In this document: positions 63,252 through 64,000 of the stretch, piece by piece | Position numbering within the stretch: the first letter of the stretch is position 1 | Layout: the number at the start of each line of letters is the position of its first letter | NCBI GenBank assembly: GCA_949358305.1 | Contig: OX442314.1 | Span: 6,513,087-6,577,086 of the forward strand | Direction of reading: 5' to 3' | Source of the DNA: Strigamia acuminata | Taxonomy: Eukaryota > Arthropoda > Chilopoda > Geophilomorpha > Linotaeniidae | Length of the DNA stretch: 64,000 nt | The notes under the pieces: generated by a model | Seen by the model: the letters and a program-made list of their open reading frames with translations, nothing else | Told to the model about the DNA's origin: nothing | The model's database searches: none | Made by a program: the position numbers and the translations under genes

Positions 63252-64000
63252 ATGACTAGTAACCAGCATCACATGAACACCCGCGGTAAGGAAAGAACTT
63301 GTTTGACCGGTGGAATGAATCTATCCGGGTTTGTACCTGCTCCTACTGGAATGGAAGAAGTGGGAAACCACGCGGTCCACAATGGCGTTTCAAATGAAAC
63401 AGCCGGACCATCTGGTGAAAATAGGATTTCACGTGAACCCACTCCGCCTGGAGAAGAGGAATGCATTCCTGAAGGTTCTCATTTAGGCCGAGGCGGTCTA
63501 TTATTTTGTCAGGATCACGGTTTGAACCCAAACCAATTTAGATCTTTGACCGAAGTATTAGATTTCGTGCACGCACGTCGTGCTACGTCGGAGCATCCTA
63601 ATTCCCCAGCCAGCCAAAGAATAAATAATTTTAGTCCCACTCCTTCGACGCCTATTTCTAGATAAAAAATCAGTCGAATTTGACACCAGGAGATTTTACT
63701 CGTGCTTTCCAACAACGATTACGAGCGAATAACTTCGCTCGCAACCAACAAAGAGGATTTACAAATCCAGAGAACTTTGAGAATACGTTCAACAGAGCGA
63801 ATTTGGGTCCGCCTAATATGGCTAACCCTAATCCAAGTTTTCCAAACGGATCAAATAGTTGTCCGAATCTCGCTGGAAATTTGAACCCAAATTCAGGTGC
63901 GACAAGAGGTCCAAACCGCCGTTTTGACCCAAATTCTAGATTTGCAAATAATTCTAGTCCAGCACCTAACATGCAAAGGGGTCACCCAGTTCCTCCGAAC
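63252..64000 (+). pseudogene. G5 gag, 5' part, frameshifted
   Basis: The ATG at 63252 gives the G4-type gag N terminus, including the F-C...L...F...E motif. Relative to G4, roughly 30 bases are missing around 63663, creating a TAA at 63663-63665. Gag similarity resumes in another frame from 63668 and continues to the window edge (N-rich region, N-x-G-P-N-R-R). Confidence 0.88.

Larger units (their letters stand above)
60390..64000 (+). mobile_element. G5: second copy of the G4 family, 3' end outside window
   Basis: 5' LTR, tRNA-Gln-like primer site, leader and the start of gag, in the opposite orientation to G4. The left target sequence is ...CAGTG; its partner is beyond the window. Confidence 0.93.

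Overview
The window is eukaryotic, animal and most likely arthropod, nuclear DNA. It is AT-rich and intron-bearing. The only recognisable host gene is a fragment of a DEG/ENaC (acid-sensing/pickpocket-type) sodium channel on the minus strand near 53.7-54.8 kb. Nearly everything else is mobile DNA. I cannot name the species. In the text below, C1 and C2 are Ty1/copia elements and G1-G5 are Ty3/gypsy-type elements.

Layout. 1-5593: C1, a copia element with one intact 1658-codon gag-pol frame and its 3' LTR; its 5' end lies outside the window. 5594-8984: G1, the 3' part of a gypsy-type element, with a proline/arginine-rich frame broken by one TGA and a 3' LTR beginning TGTGGTGACC. 9987-10364: a copia 5' LTR followed by a copia-type primer binding site; this starts C2. 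C2 is decayed and now lies in three pieces (9987-11253, 26389-27608, 37042-37490) because three related gypsy elements are lodged in or at the end of it: G2 (11254-26388, minus, target duplication GTTT), G3 (27609-37041, plus, CACA) and G4 (37491-52466, minus, TATT). G2 also carries a Tc1/mariner-like foldback element in its 3' LTR, and that element carries a piggyBac-like TTAA element. The window holds the empty site for the outer insertion and an uninterrupted relative for the inner one. G4's 5' LTR carries another inserted element built on a GAATC minisatellite. After 52466 come a second mariner-like foldback element, the channel gene, G-rich minisatellites, a degenerate LTR of the same gypsy lineage, a duplicated non-coding block around a SINE-like insert, and G5 (60390 to the window end, plus), a second copy of the G4 family.

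How the genes work together. G2 and G4 are in the order gag, pol, ORF3. The gag-pol step is a textbook -1 frameshift: A AAA AAC directly before the gag stop, a 7-nt spacer, then a G/C-rich hairpin. All of G2-G5 are primed from a tRNA-Gln-like site. G2 and G4 share a third gene downstream of pol with a Cys module whose spacing is identical in both (C-x2-C-x2-C-x14-C-x2-C-x34-C-x2-C, with GCGW and Y-[VI]-D-P). I know no described family for it, and it is the best candidate for an undescribed system here. G3 has the same LTR, primer-site and polypurine organisation but no capsid, zinc knuckle or pol: it is a long-leader non-autonomous element. Its only gene repeats a small N-terminal motif that occurs once in each of the G2 and G4 gags. 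G4 is inactivated by a deletion in integrase, and G5 gag has a frameshifting deletion.
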